Source: an uncultured Gammaproteobacteria bacterium
Lineage (GTDB): Bacteria; Pseudomonadota; Gammaproteobacteria; DRJJ01
NCBI GenBank assembly: GCA_947258795.1
Contig: CAMYJU010000004.1
Span: 1 to 64,000 of the forward strand
Length of the DNA: 64,000 bases
Direction: 5' to 3'
The translations under genes were made by a program, and so were the position numbers. Of this stretch, positions 19,383-28,220 are shown in pieces (the first letter of the stretch is position 1; each line of letters opens with the position of its first letter). A model generated the notes under the pieces. The model made no database searches. It was not told the origin of the DNA and was given only the letters and a program-made list of their open reading frames with translations.

Positions 19383-19940
19383 TTACTTGCTTTCGAAACG
19401 CTTCTGCATCATAGCCATGTGATCTTCATAGGCCTTCTTGCGTGCTTCCATCATTTCCTTGTGACGAGCTTCCATTTCCTTGCGGACTTCTTCGTGACGC
19501 TTGCGGGCCTCTTCCATGTGCTTGTGGTTTTGTTCAGCGATGTTTGCAAACTGAGGCTGGGCACCTTCGAACTGCTTGTTGAATTCAGCAGCGGATTTCA
19601 GCTGAGCTTCGTAAGCAGCACGCATTTCTTTCTGCTGTGCTTCAAAGGCTTCCTGCTGGGCCTTGGCCTGTTCCTGAGTCTGGGCAGGAGCCGCATAAGG
19701 GGCATGACCATAAGGTGCTCCGTAGTAAGGCGCATAACCATAACCGTTGTTGCCATAACCATTACCATAGCCGTTACCACGAACATTACTGCTCATGTTG
19801 AAGCTGAAGTTACCGTCAAATGCGCCGTTTCCGTTGCCGAAACCATTGTTGTAACCATTACCAAACGGACCAACCCATGCGCTGGCAGTAGTTGTAGCAC
19901 CCATCAGGGCAGCTGCAATCATTATTTTCTTGATAGACAT
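19383..19940 (-). CDS. Sulfur globule-type envelope protein
   Basis: A 185-residue exported protein with a clear signal peptide ([21 protein letters not shown]). The mature N-terminal half is a Gly/Asn/Tyr-rich low-complexity region with repeated GNGYGNGYG and [13 protein letters not shown]. The C-terminal half, from about residue 90, is a charged Gln/Glu/Lys coiled coil. The Gly/Tyr/Asn composition and export signal resemble proteins that coat periplasmic sulfur globules in purple and colourless sulfur bacteria. The gene has a strong GGGAG ribosome site, its own terminator and a candidate promoter, so it looks like a highly expressed single gene. The call rests on composition, so another structural envelope protein is possible. 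Confidence 0.7.
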   Translation of the reverse strand: MSIKKIMIAAALMGATTTASAWVGPFGNGYNNGFGNGNGAFDGNFSFNMSSNVRGNGYGNGYGNNGYGYAPYYGAPYGHAPYAAPAQTQEQAKAQQEAFEAQQKEMRAAYEAQLKSAAEFNKQFEGAQPQFANIAEQNHKHMEEARKRHEEVRKEMEARHKEMMEARKKAYEDHMAMMQKRFESK

Positions 19941-20060
19941 AACTATCTCCCTATATCAATGTTAGAAATAAACTTTCAAAATCTGTCATTCGCATACTGA
20001 GCGGGTAGTATCTTCTGGTCTGGTGTCCCCTGGTCGACCGCCCGTTCAACAGTGATTGAT

Positions 20061-20089
20061 AATATAAGCAATTACTAATGATTATGCAA
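20061..20089 (-). promoter_or_regulatory. Candidate sigma-70 promoter for the sulfur globule gene
   Basis: On the minus strand TTGCAT (20089-20084) is followed after 17 bases by TATATT (20066-20061), both close to consensus with ideal spacing. Transcription would start near 20054, giving a leader of about 110 bases before the ATG at 19940. The region is otherwise non-coding between divergent genes. Confidence 0.5.
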
Positions 20090-20377
20090 GTTTTTTATCA
20101 GCCTATCCCGGATTTTTCCAATTGTTTGACCGGCTGTCTGCACTGAAGAAACCTATAACATATTGATATACGTATAGATAGTTAACATATGTATCACAGG
20201 ATATTGCTACATACTGCCCCGTGCAGCCGTGCCGCTCCGCCGTATACTGCGTACCTGACCGGAGTTGCCCCGGTTCAGACAAAAGGGCCTGGCTAGGATA
20301 TGATTAGAAACATAACCACCGGCACCGGTAGCCGCCTTTCCGGCCAACCGCGCCCCACAACAAGGCGACCGGCCCTT

Positions 20378-20869
20378 ATGCCTTACAAACTGATCTACTT
20401 GCTTGCTATCACGCTATCCCTGCTGGCATGCAGCCAGGAGCCTGAACAGGGTCAAACCGGTGCCATTAGTACGATGCCGGCAAATCTGGGCGCAAGCGCA
20501 GACAGTCCCGCTCAAGCGGCTGGCCGCTGGTACAGCCCTGCACAGATCCAACAGGGCAAACCGTTATACCAGCAACACTGCGCCGCCTGCCATGGCGATC
20601 AGGGCCAGGCCACACCGAATTGGCGCAGCCCGGACAGTAGTGGTCACTACCCTCCTCCACCACTAAATGGCAGTGCACATACCTGGCATCATTCACTGAA
20701 CGTATTGAGAAGGACGGTACGTGAAGGTGGTGCGCGGCTGGGTGGCCAGATGCCTGGTTTTAAAGACAAACTCAATGACCGGGAAATCGATGAGATACTA
20801 GCCTGGGTTCAGAACCAGTGGCCAGACCAGATCTACCAGGTCTGGCTAACGACTCGCAGCGGCTTGTAG
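20378..20869 (+). CDS. Lipoprotein c-type cytochrome
   Basis: From the ATG at 20378 the product is 163 residues. It opens with a lipoprotein signal (MPYKLIYLLAITLSLLACS, lipobox Cys18), then a flexible Gln/Ser/Ala linker and a single class I cytochrome c domain: haem site CAACH at 68-72 and a probable axial methionine in GQMPGF near 125. It is expected to be a membrane-anchored periplasmic electron carrier. An upstream start at 20300 would bury the signal and is rejected. No oxidase or sulfur-oxidation gene is adjacent, so its redox partner is unknown. Confidence 0.85.
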   Translation: MPYKLIYLLAITLSLLACSQEPEQGQTGAISTMPANLGASADSPAQAAGRWYSPAQIQQGKPLYQQHCAACHGDQGQATPNWRSPDSSGHYPPPPLNGSAHTWHHSLNVLRRTVREGGARLGGQMPGFKDKLNDREIDEILAWVQNQWPDQIYQVWLTTRSGL

Positions 20870-20925
20870 CAGCCCTAAGCTGTCGTTAAACAAATTCAGC
20901 ACCACTACCGTGTGGCAGCACCTGG

Positions 20926-23412
20926 TCACGCCGTAGTTTTATCGAGACACAGCATAGCCAGCACTTTATCCAGCTCTATCGGTTCATTCAGATAGTAACC
21001 CTGTGCATAGTCAATATTCATTTCCAGTAACTTGTCCATAATCTCCTGGTTCTCGACTGATTCCGCAATGGTCTTCATGCCCATGACATGACCAATATGA
21101 TTAATTGACTCGACTACCGCCTCACTTACCTGATTATGGTGGATATTGCAGACGAAATTGCCGTCTATCTTGATAAAGTCGAGCGGTAAATCCCTGAGAT
21201 AACCAAACGAACTCAGCCCGCTGCCAAAATCATCCAGTGCAAATTGGCCACCGACCCGCCTGATTGCACTGATAAACTCAATAGCCTTGTTCATATTGGC
21301 AATAGCCGATGTCTCGGTAATTTCAAAAATAATCATACCGGGATCGATTGAGTAAAGTTCAAACTGTTCCAGCACAAACTCAAGCAGCGAGTCATCGCCC
21401 AGCGACTGACCTGAAATATTGATGCTCAAGGTCAACCCATAATCCTTGTTTGTCGCCCGCAGGTCGGTACGATTCAAAAGTTCACATACATTCCGGATTA
21501 CCCATCTGTCTATAAACGGCATCAACCGATAACGCTCAGCTGACGGAAGAAACTTCTCAGGCAGAATTATTCCGCCATCATCACCTTTCAGGCGAAGCAG
21601 AATCTCATAGTAGTTGCGGTCATAGGTATGACTTTTCGTTACCGGCGAAATGCCCTGGCAGTAAAGCTCAAACCGATTCTCCTCAATCGCGTTGTTCAGT
21701 CTTTGGTACCAGCGCATTTCGCCAGAGCGCTGAACGATGTCATTATCTGCTTCTTCATAAACATGAATGCGATTACGCCCCTTGTCCTTGGCGATGTAGC
21801 ATGCCGCATCAGCGGCAACCATAATCCGTGTAAGACTTGCCGTTTCATCAAATGGCACCAGGCCTATACTTGCACCAATCTCGAAACGATAGTCTTCCCA
21901 GGCAAAGCGCAGGCTGACGACCCGTTTTCGGAGTGACTCGGCCAGCTCAGTCGCCTTTGGCAGACTGCAGTCACCGAACAACACCCCGAACTCGTCGCCA
22001 CCCAGACGCGCAACCACATCTGTCTGACGCAGGCTCTCATGCAAGGTGTGACTCACCTGTTTCAGTAGCTCATCTCCCGCAGCATGACCACAGGTGTCAT
22101 TAACCACCTTGAACTGGTCCAGATCGATATAGCACATGGCATGCTGTCGGTGCTCACCCACTCCTGAATTCAGCAGGCTGTTGATATGGGTTTCAAACGC
22201 ACGGCGATTATACAGGTTGGTCAGATCGTCATGGGACGCCTGGTACATCAACTGGTCTGACATTTTCTGGATATGCGAGAAGTCCTGTATGACCAGCACC
22301 ATGCCAATCACCTTGTTCTCGCGATCACATATCGGGGTAGCCGTATCCCTGATCACATATTCTTCACCATCCTCCCTGACCAGGCATATGGAAGACTCGT
22401 GACGTATAGTCCTGCCTTCCTTGAGACATTGCTGAACCGGATACTCAAAATTCTCCCTGGTCTTCCTGAGCTTGACCTTGAACACATCGTTTAGATGATG
22501 GCCTTTGACCTGCTCCATATCCAGCCCTGCAAGTGTTGCAGCTGCCTGGTTGAGATAAGTTATACCACCGTTTGTATCTGTTGTGATCACTCCCTCGCCG
22601 ATAGACTCAAGCGTAACCTGGGCCTTGACCTTTTCCAGATAGATGGCATCCTCAGACATCTTTCTTTCCCGCCGCCTGGCGTCCTGCAGCGCGGTGGTCA
22701 TCGCATTGACACCGTCCTTCAACACCCCGACTTCACCGGTAGCCATGGTATTGACGCGCCTGTCCAGCTCACCGTCTCTCACCGCATCGACCACGTCAAT
22801 AATCGCCTCCAGTGGTCTGGCAACACCACTGATCAGCCTCATCGCTACCAGCACGGTGACAAGAAACACGGCAAAGGTAACCAGCAATCCGTTTGTCAAA
22901 ACCTCTCGCTGTTGCTCATTGGCCCGTCTTTTTGACAGGGTCACAATGACATTACCAATCGGACTGTACCTGGCCACCCTGCCCGGGTTGGCATTTTCAT
23001 CCATACCGTCCAGCAGGCTGTCATCCATGGCCGTATCCGGACGATAAATCAGCGCCTCAAACGTAACCAGTCCACGGCGCAACTGCTCGGATTTCATTTC
23101 ATCGTAATAGACCGACGACAGCGACGTTACCAGGACGTCATTATCAAATCCGGCGACACTGACCTCGACCATATCGGGTTCAAGTATGGCCGCATCCAGC
23201 AGCTGTTTCAGCGCAGCGATATTACCTGAAAATATGCCATACTCGCTGGCGCTGGCAAGATGCACCGCAACGGCCTGCCCGCGTTCTCTCAGCACATTTT
23301 CGATATCATTGACCCGGTTCCACAAAAACAGTGATGACAATACCAGCAAGGTCATACACAGGGGCACGATTGAGATCATCAACACCCTGGATTTGATACT
23401 GTTACCGATCAT
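20926..23412 (-). CDS. Membrane sensor HAMP-PAS-GGDEF-EAL protein
   Basis: An 828-residue cyclic-di-GMP protein. A membrane segment (about 11-31), a periplasmic sensor region (about 32-172), a second membrane segment (about 174-195) and HAMP (about 196-248) lead into PAS (about 260-385), GGDEF (about 390-555) and EAL (about 575-820). GGDEF is intact at about 481-485 with an RQTD inhibitory-site motif upstream. The EAL signature is the EIL variant (YEILLRLK), with NISG, EITET, DDFGSG, IKID and QGY kept. Its start overlaps the end of the binding-protein gene by 11 bases, and a TonB-dependent receptor lies upstream, so the three form one unit that probably links uptake or sensing of a solute to cyclic-di-GMP. 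Confidence 0.9.
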   Translation of the reverse strand: MIGNSIKSRVLMISIVPLCMTLLVLSSLFLWNRVNDIENVLRERGQAVAVHLASASEYGIFSGNIAALKQLLDAAILEPDMVEVSVAGFDNDVLVTSLSSVYYDEMKSEQLRRGLVTFEALIYRPDTAMDDSLLDGMDENANPGRVARYSPIGNVIVTLSKRRANEQQREVLTNGLLVTFAVFLVTVLVAMRLISGVARPLEAIIDVVDAVRDGELDRRVNTMATGEVGVLKDGVNAMTTALQDARRRERKMSEDAIYLEKVKAQVTLESIGEGVITTDTNGGITYLNQAAATLAGLDMEQVKGHHLNDVFKVKLRKTRENFEYPVQQCLKEGRTIRHESSICLVREDGEEYVIRDTATPICDRENKVIGMVLVIQDFSHIQKMSDQLMYQASHDDLTNLYNRRAFETHINSLLNSGVGEHRQHAMCYIDLDQFKVVNDTCGHAAGDELLKQVSHTLHESLRQTDVVARLGGDEFGVLFGDCSLPKATELAESLRKRVVSLRFAWEDYRFEIGASIGLVPFDETASLTRIMVAADAACYIAKDKGRNRIHVYEEADNDIVQRSGEMRWYQRLNNAIEENRFELYCQGISPVTKSHTYDRNYYEILLRLKGDDGGIILPEKFLPSAERYRLMPFIDRWVIRNVCELLNRTDLRATNKDYGLTLSINISGQSLGDDSLLEFVLEQFELYSIDPGMIIFEITETSAIANMNKAIEFISAIRRVGGQFALDDFGSGLSSFGYLRDLPLDFIKIDGNFVCNIHHNQVSEAVVESINHIGHVMGMKTIAESVENQEIMDKLLEMNIDYAQGYYLNEPIELDKVLAMLCLDKTTA

Positions 23413-24388
23413 TCAGTATCTCCTCCAATTTCTGACGCAGCACTTCATCCTCAGCAGCCCTCAGACCCAGTGATCTGACCACCCGGCGGTTACTCAGGAC
23501 ATTGTAAAAACGACTGTATTGCGGATCGGCAAGACCGTTTTCCGGCTTGCCGGAAAACTCCAGTACCAGACCCGCCGTCTGCCTGGCAACCAGCTCCGGT
23601 GTCGAATACACGGCCGCAGTGGCCCCTGCGTTGACATAGGCCTGGGAAAAACCGAACAGGGGCTTGCGGTAACGATAGCTGGTCAGCAGGATGTTTTTCA
23701 CTGTACTGCGGTTAAAAACACCCGGGTCCGGCAAGGCCAGGATGGCGTCGGTGTCTTCCAGTAGCTGTTCGTAATCACTGGCAAACCGCTCTATAGTGGG
23801 TATTTGCTTCAGTACCAGTTCGACATCCAGCTTTCTGCCCGCAGCCTGCAGTTCATCCTTTCTTCCGGAAGAATATCTGCCCAGCAAGACGCCGATACGT
23901 CTGGTTTCCGGAAGTACCGCCTTGATCAGTGCAATCTGCCTGGTGGCGGGCTGATCCAGATAAACCGCGCTACAGGAAAATTTCCGGCACTGGGTACTGC
24001 CGGTATCTATTGTTTCCCTGAAATAATAGTCTGGCAACAGGCTGTACAGAATCGCCGAGGAATGCTGATACGAGCTGATCTTTTTCGCTGCCTTTCTGCC
24101 AACCGAGACTATCAGCTCACCCGGGTTTAACAGATCATTGGTAGTCAGCTTGTCTGCGCTTAGTACCCGGATATTAATCTGTTCCGTAGCCGTGTGTTTG
24201 TCAAACTCATGCCTGAAGCTTTCCAGAAACTTCTGATACGGCGCCGTCCTGGCACCCAGTACAACAGTAATATCCATGGCATAAAGCTGCCCACCTGACA
24301 GCACCAGCATAGACACAACAATAGTCCTGCCGATGGCCATCAGCAACGAGCGGAAGGTGTTACCTGTTTTTCCTGTTACATGTATCAT
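23402..24388 (-). CDS. Periplasmic ABC-type substrate-binding protein
   Basis: A 328-residue exported protein with a signal sequence (about 1-38, hydrophobic TIVVSMLVLSGGQLYA, mature start near MDITVVLG). The body resembles the ABC_sub_bind (PF04392) family: a two-lobed fold with LIVSVGRKAAKKI and IGVLLGRYSS and a DAILALPDPGVFN segment. No permease or ATPase gene is adjacent; the neighbours are a TonB receptor upstream and a membrane GGDEF-EAL protein overlapping by 11 bases. This suggests it presents a ligand to the sensor rather than feeding a transporter. The ligand is unknown. Confidence 0.78.
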   Translation of the reverse strand: MIHVTGKTGNTFRSLLMAIGRTIVVSMLVLSGGQLYAMDITVVLGARTAPYQKFLESFRHEFDKHTATEQINIRVLSADKLTTNDLLNPGELIVSVGRKAAKKISSYQHSSAILYSLLPDYYFRETIDTGSTQCRKFSCSAVYLDQPATRQIALIKAVLPETRRIGVLLGRYSSGRKDELQAAGRKLDVELVLKQIPTIERFASDYEQLLEDTDAILALPDPGVFNRSTVKNILLTSYRYRKPLFGFSQAYVNAGATAAVYSTPELVARQTAGLVLEFSGKPENGLADPQYSRFYNVLSNRRVVRSLGLRAAEDEVLRQKLEEILNDR

Positions 24389-24436
24389 TAATAATCAGGC
24401 AATTATTGCATCCGTATAAACAGGCGGCATGGCCAG

Positions 24437-26494
24437 TCAGTATTTCATTCGAAATGACAGGTGACCACGCCTGTCAACAACAGATCTCAGCCTGGTCTCA
24501 ATGTGGTCATCGAATACGTTTTGTACTACCAGGGCCAGCTCACCGTCTATCGACGATGTCTTGATCCGTTTGGCCAGCCGGACATCAACACGACTGGTAC
24601 TATCCTGCTGCTGATTGTTACCCAGCTGCTTGTGTTCACCTACGTAATACCAGGAAAGACTGCCGCTAACACCATGATCAAAATCATGCATGGCCAGCAG
24701 GCTGATATTGTTATTCGGCGCCGAGCCGGAATAATTGACATTGTTTATTAAATCGGTCGCATCGATATCGGTATAGGCATAGCTGAACGCGAAACGATTC
24801 CTGGCATCCGGCCGGTAATCCAATTCAAGCTCGAAGCCCTCGATAGTTGCCTCGTCGATATTGTCAAAGAACAGATCAGATGAAAGCACGTCGATGTCAG
24901 TCGGGAAATCACCGGTCCTGACGCCGATCAGGTCATCCAGCTCTTCCCTGTATATGCGCATGTCGGCTGTCAGCCTGTTGCCAAACTGCGCAAAGTAGCC
25001 CAGCTCGAAGGCAATGATCTCTTCCGGCTCGACATTCATGGCGTTATAGACCACCAGGTCATTGATACCGAACGCCGGAATCTCGATAAACCATTCAGCC
25101 AGTTGCTCGAACTGGGTCGGAATGCGCGTGGCACGGCTCGCTGCAAGCCGTATAGTATGCCCAGGCATGACATGAATATTCATCCCGAGGCGTGGCGACA
25201 GGTCGGAGCCACCGATATCGGAGTTTTCATACATCAGTCCCGCATTCAGCTGCAACCTCTCTGACAGGTGCCAGGCCGCACTGCTGAACAGCCGCCAGGT
25301 ATCGTTTTCGCCGGGTGAGTTGGACCCGAGAAATACATCGGTGGTGACCTTGTCATGCCTGTAACTACCACCCCAGACCAGTTGCAGGCCGTTATCCATT
25401 TTCGGAAGAGTGTGCTGGAACTCCAGATCGTAACGGTCAGACTCGATATCCTCATTTATTGGTATCTGCGCTCCGCCCAGACCCGCAATCGGCCTGCTCA
25501 GATAGGAATTGTTATCGTCGTAGCCGTTAAAATAAAACTGTGTGTAAATCTCTTCACCGTCCGCCAGCACCCGCTGCCACTTGAATTGCGCATAGCGGCT
25601 GTTATGCGAACGCTCGTACTCGGGAACCAGCGAATCAAAAACATTATCCATACCAATATCTGAATTATTCAGGCCAACATCCAGGGTCACCGTATCGGTC
25701 AGATTTACCTGGTAGTCGGCCCTGGCGGTAAAAATCGATACCCCCTTGTCATCATGTCTTTCCTCAAAACCGTCGTCCTCGCGATATGCCACTGACAGGC
25801 GATAGTCCAGGTCCTGGTGCTGCCCTCCATAACGGACAAAACCTTCACGCAAGCCATAACTGCCGGCATTCACCCTGACCGAGGTACCCCGATCCTGTGA
25901 CGCGTGACGGGTGATAATACTAACCGTGCCGGTAAACGCGTTCGAACCGTAGCTGGCCGCATTCGGCCCTCTGACCACCTCGATTCTTTCTATGTCGTCT
26001 ATCGTGACCGGTAACTGCGTCCAGTGCACGCCACCAAATGCGGGTGAGTAAACAGAACGTCCGTCAACCAGGACTTGCATACGGCGGGAAAAGCGGTCAT
26101 TGAGCAGATGGTTGCCGACCGCCTGGATATGGCCCGTGTCGTATTCGACCAGTATGCCCGGGACCAGGCGCAGCAGATCCGGGATTTCGGTAAAACCGGA
26201 CGCCTCGATCATCTGACGGTCAATGATCGTGGTGGCGATCGGCACGTCCTGTCGGGATTGAGCCAGACGGGAAGCAGACAGCACCACCGGTACCTCGTCA
26301 AAATACGCTTCATCGATTTCTTCCAACGCCGCAACCGGCAATGATGCACACAGGCCCATCCCCACAAGCATGGTGCCAGTGATCCCGGCCAGGCGAGGCT
26401 TGATACGTTTACTGATCACTTTTTCGAATCCAGGTTTATTGCTATAAATTGGTGTGGTTTGCCGATGGGCCTGCCCCAGCATGGTGTCCGGCAC
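24437..26494 (-). CDS. TonB-dependent outer-membrane receptor
   Basis: A 685-residue outer-membrane protein. A long N-terminal region with a signal-like stretch (GTMLVGMGLCASLPVAA) is followed by a plug domain (VPVVLSASRLAQSRQDVP, DLLRLVPGI, IERIEVVRGPNAASYG, GTVSIIT) and a 22-strand-type barrel ending in RGHLSFRMKY. The start is uncertain: a GTG at 26494 is the longest choice, with an ATG at 26482. No TonB, ExbB or ExbD gene is near. The substrate is not evident; the architecture resembles the vitamin B12/siderophore class broadly. It is the first gene of the three-gene unit with the binding protein and GGDEF-EAL sensor. Confidence 0.88.
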   Translation of the reverse strand: MPDTMLGQAHRQTTPIYSNKPGFEKVISKRIKPRLAGITGTMLVGMGLCASLPVAALEEIDEAYFDEVPVVLSASRLAQSRQDVPIATTIIDRQMIEASGFTEIPDLLRLVPGILVEYDTGHIQAVGNHLLNDRFSRRMQVLVDGRSVYSPAFGGVHWTQLPVTIDDIERIEVVRGPNAASYGSNAFTGTVSIITRHASQDRGTSVRVNAGSYGLREGFVRYGGQHQDLDYRLSVAYREDDGFEERHDDKGVSIFTARADYQVNLTDTVTLDVGLNNSDIGMDNVFDSLVPEYERSHNSRYAQFKWQRVLADGEEIYTQFYFNGYDDNNSYLSRPIAGLGGAQIPINEDIESDRYDLEFQHTLPKMDNGLQLVWGGSYRHDKVTTDVFLGSNSPGENDTWRLFSSAAWHLSERLQLNAGLMYENSDIGGSDLSPRLGMNIHVMPGHTIRLAASRATRIPTQFEQLAEWFIEIPAFGINDLVVYNAMNVEPEEIIAFELGYFAQFGNRLTADMRIYREELDDLIGVRTGDFPTDIDVLSSDLFFDNIDEATIEGFELELDYRPDARNRFAFSYAYTDIDATDLINNVNYSGSAPNNNISLLAMHDFDHGVSGSLSWYYVGEHKQLGNNQQQDSTSRVDVRLAKRIKTSSIDGELALVVQNVFDDHIETRLRSVVDRRGHLSFRMKY

Positions 26495-26703
26495 GGTTTA
26501 CCACTGTCATACTATCGGCCCGTACCGCCAAGACCTTGATAAATATACCTACATATTAATACTATATATAAGGTCATATACTTACCCAATTTTTAATAAT
26601 GCCACACTATCAAATAATCGCCTGTAAATGATATATTTTTCCCCTGTTTTCAACCGGCCCCGCACGCACAGCCGGCAAGCCTGACCAGGACCAGTAAAAC
26701 CTT

Positions 26704-27030
26704 ATGCAACAACTGACAGATGAAGAACTCCGCGGTGTGTTAAACGGCCAGACCGGCAAACTGGAATGGTCGGAACTGGAGAAACACTTTGCACGAGGGG
26801 TCGTAATCAGGGTCGATCCGACACTGGACTTGATCGACATCGCCATCGCATTTGTTCGTGATAACAAGCCACAGATCGAATCCTGGATCAGCGCCGGGCA
26901 CGTCAGCAAGGCCAATGATCAGGACGCAAGCAACTGGTCAGCACATAAGCCGGTGTTTTGGGCGGTGGTAGTCGCCCCCTGGGTGTTGATTCAGGAAGTA
27001 CCGGCGCCAACCGGGTACCAAGCACCCTGA
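26704..27030 (+). CDS. DUF2288 family protein
   Basis: A 108-residue soluble protein that matches the DUF2288 pattern through almost its full length: LEWSELEKHFARGVVIRVDP, DLIDIAIAFVRDN, SAGHVSKANDQDA and FWAVVVAPWVLIQEV. Family members are small proteins of unknown function. The last 11 or so residues (PAPTGYQAP and neighbours) go beyond the usual end and come from the junction with a hipA remnant that continues in the same frame after the TGA. The start ATG has no strong ribosome site. Confidence 0.8.
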   Translation: MQQLTDEELRGVLNGQTGKLEWSELEKHFARGVVIRVDPTLDLIDIAIAFVRDNKPQIESWISAGHVSKANDQDASNWSAHKPVFWAVVVAPWVLIQEVPAPTGYQAP

Positions 27031-27710
27031 GAGGCCCTGACCCTGGATCTGCATGCAGAAGCCGGCTTTGAGGTACCCCGTCACTGGATAGCCGAAATCA
27101 ACGCCATGCCGGCTATCGCAATCGAACGTTATGACAGGGACCAGCAAGGCCAGCCGCTGTTTACCGAGAGCCTGTATTCCGTAATGGCGACCGGTGACAG
27201 CCGCATTACCCATCACTACAGCAGTAGCTAGATAATATCGGCCGGGCAATCGATCGCTCATCGATAGCAGTCGTGTCCGATCCGCTGGAGGCCAAACGAC
27301 ACTTGCTCAAATGCCTGATTATGTCATTTGCCACCGGCAACGGTGACCTGCACCTGGAAAACATATCTCTGTTCTATCGGGACGGTGCCAGCGCCTTCTC
27401 ACCTGTTTACGATCCCACCCCGATGCGCGCCTACAGCCGTCACGATATGCTCAGTGTGATGCCATTCGGTAACTATGGTGAGCTGGGTAGCAAGGACGAA
27501 CCAGTCGGCTTTGAAGATGCCTTGCATCAATTGGCCAAAAACCTGGGTTTCAGACGCAACACACTGCAACAGCTAATCAGTGAAGTACTGGATGTCACGG
27601 CCAGTTATCCGCAGCGCATAAGGCAACTGCAGACGCTGCCACCGGAAAATCAGGAGCACCTGGCCAGGGTGACCACTACCATGCGCGACAAACTGGACAG
27701 CCTTGCCTGA
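27031..27710 (+). pseudogene. Degraded hipA-type kinase gene, N-terminus lost and frameshifted
   Basis: After the DUF2288 stop the same frame encodes a HipA-like middle part (HWIAEINAMPAIAIERYDRD, FTESLYSVMATG, HHYSSS) and stops at about 27229-27231. The next frame continues the same protein without a gap (DNIGRAIDRSSIAVVSDPLE), then KCLIMSFATGNGDLHLENIS, which holds the conserved Asp and Asn of the HipA kinase core, and runs to 27710. A one-base shift near 27228 and the missing N-terminal half make it a pseudogene. HipA toxins are Ser/Thr kinases that block translation. No hipB antitoxin gene is seen. Confidence 0.75.
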
Positions 27711-28220
27711 ATACCGGACAGCATAGCCTTGCCGGATTCATCTAGAAACAAATACCAGCTCCAGAACCATCAGTGAGTGTTTTCATAAAGGCAACCAGCG
27801 CATCAATGTCAGCCAGGTCATTGATCCCCAGAAACTCCTCATCGGCATTGATATCGTTAGAGCAGCCCTATACAGAAAACAGATGGAACGAAGATATTGG
27901 GCGTAAACAGGATACGGGGCATCACCGGCTCGCTAACGAGGGCAGCATACACTACCCTCGTTATCATTTACCTCGCACCATTTCCCCTTGATTACCCGGT
28001 GACCGTCTAATACACACACCATGAGTAGTCTTTACTCAGTACACCAGTTTGTACCCAGGTAATGTATACGTAATTATATTAATCAATAAAAGGTCAAAAC
28101 TTGTTTTAACGCAGAGGAAGTACCAGAATTGGAATAACAAGGCCTGAATGACCGTTCATAGATAATCGCCGCTGATGTCGACTATCCCGAAAATAATGAG
28201 AGCCAAATTCCAAGCGATCA
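27711..28220. other. Intergenic decay zone before the ACP-ligase fusion
   Basis: About 500 bases without an intact gene. It contains a probable peroxidase C-terminal remnant on the minus strand (27742-27866). The rest, 27870-28220, is increasingly AT-rich and holds no recognisable gene, hairpin or repeat. It must contain the promoter for the gene at 28221. Confidence 0.5.
27742..27866 (-). pseudogene. Remnant of a di-haem cytochrome c peroxidase-like C-terminus
   Basis: Read on the minus strand the frame gives about 40 residues ending in DIDALVAFMKTLTDGSGAG, the typical tail of MauG/cytochrome c peroxidase-type proteins. An in-frame stop lies just upstream (GTA TAG) and no haem-binding motif is present, so only the last exon-like piece survives. 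The assignment rests on one short motif. Confidence 0.35.
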
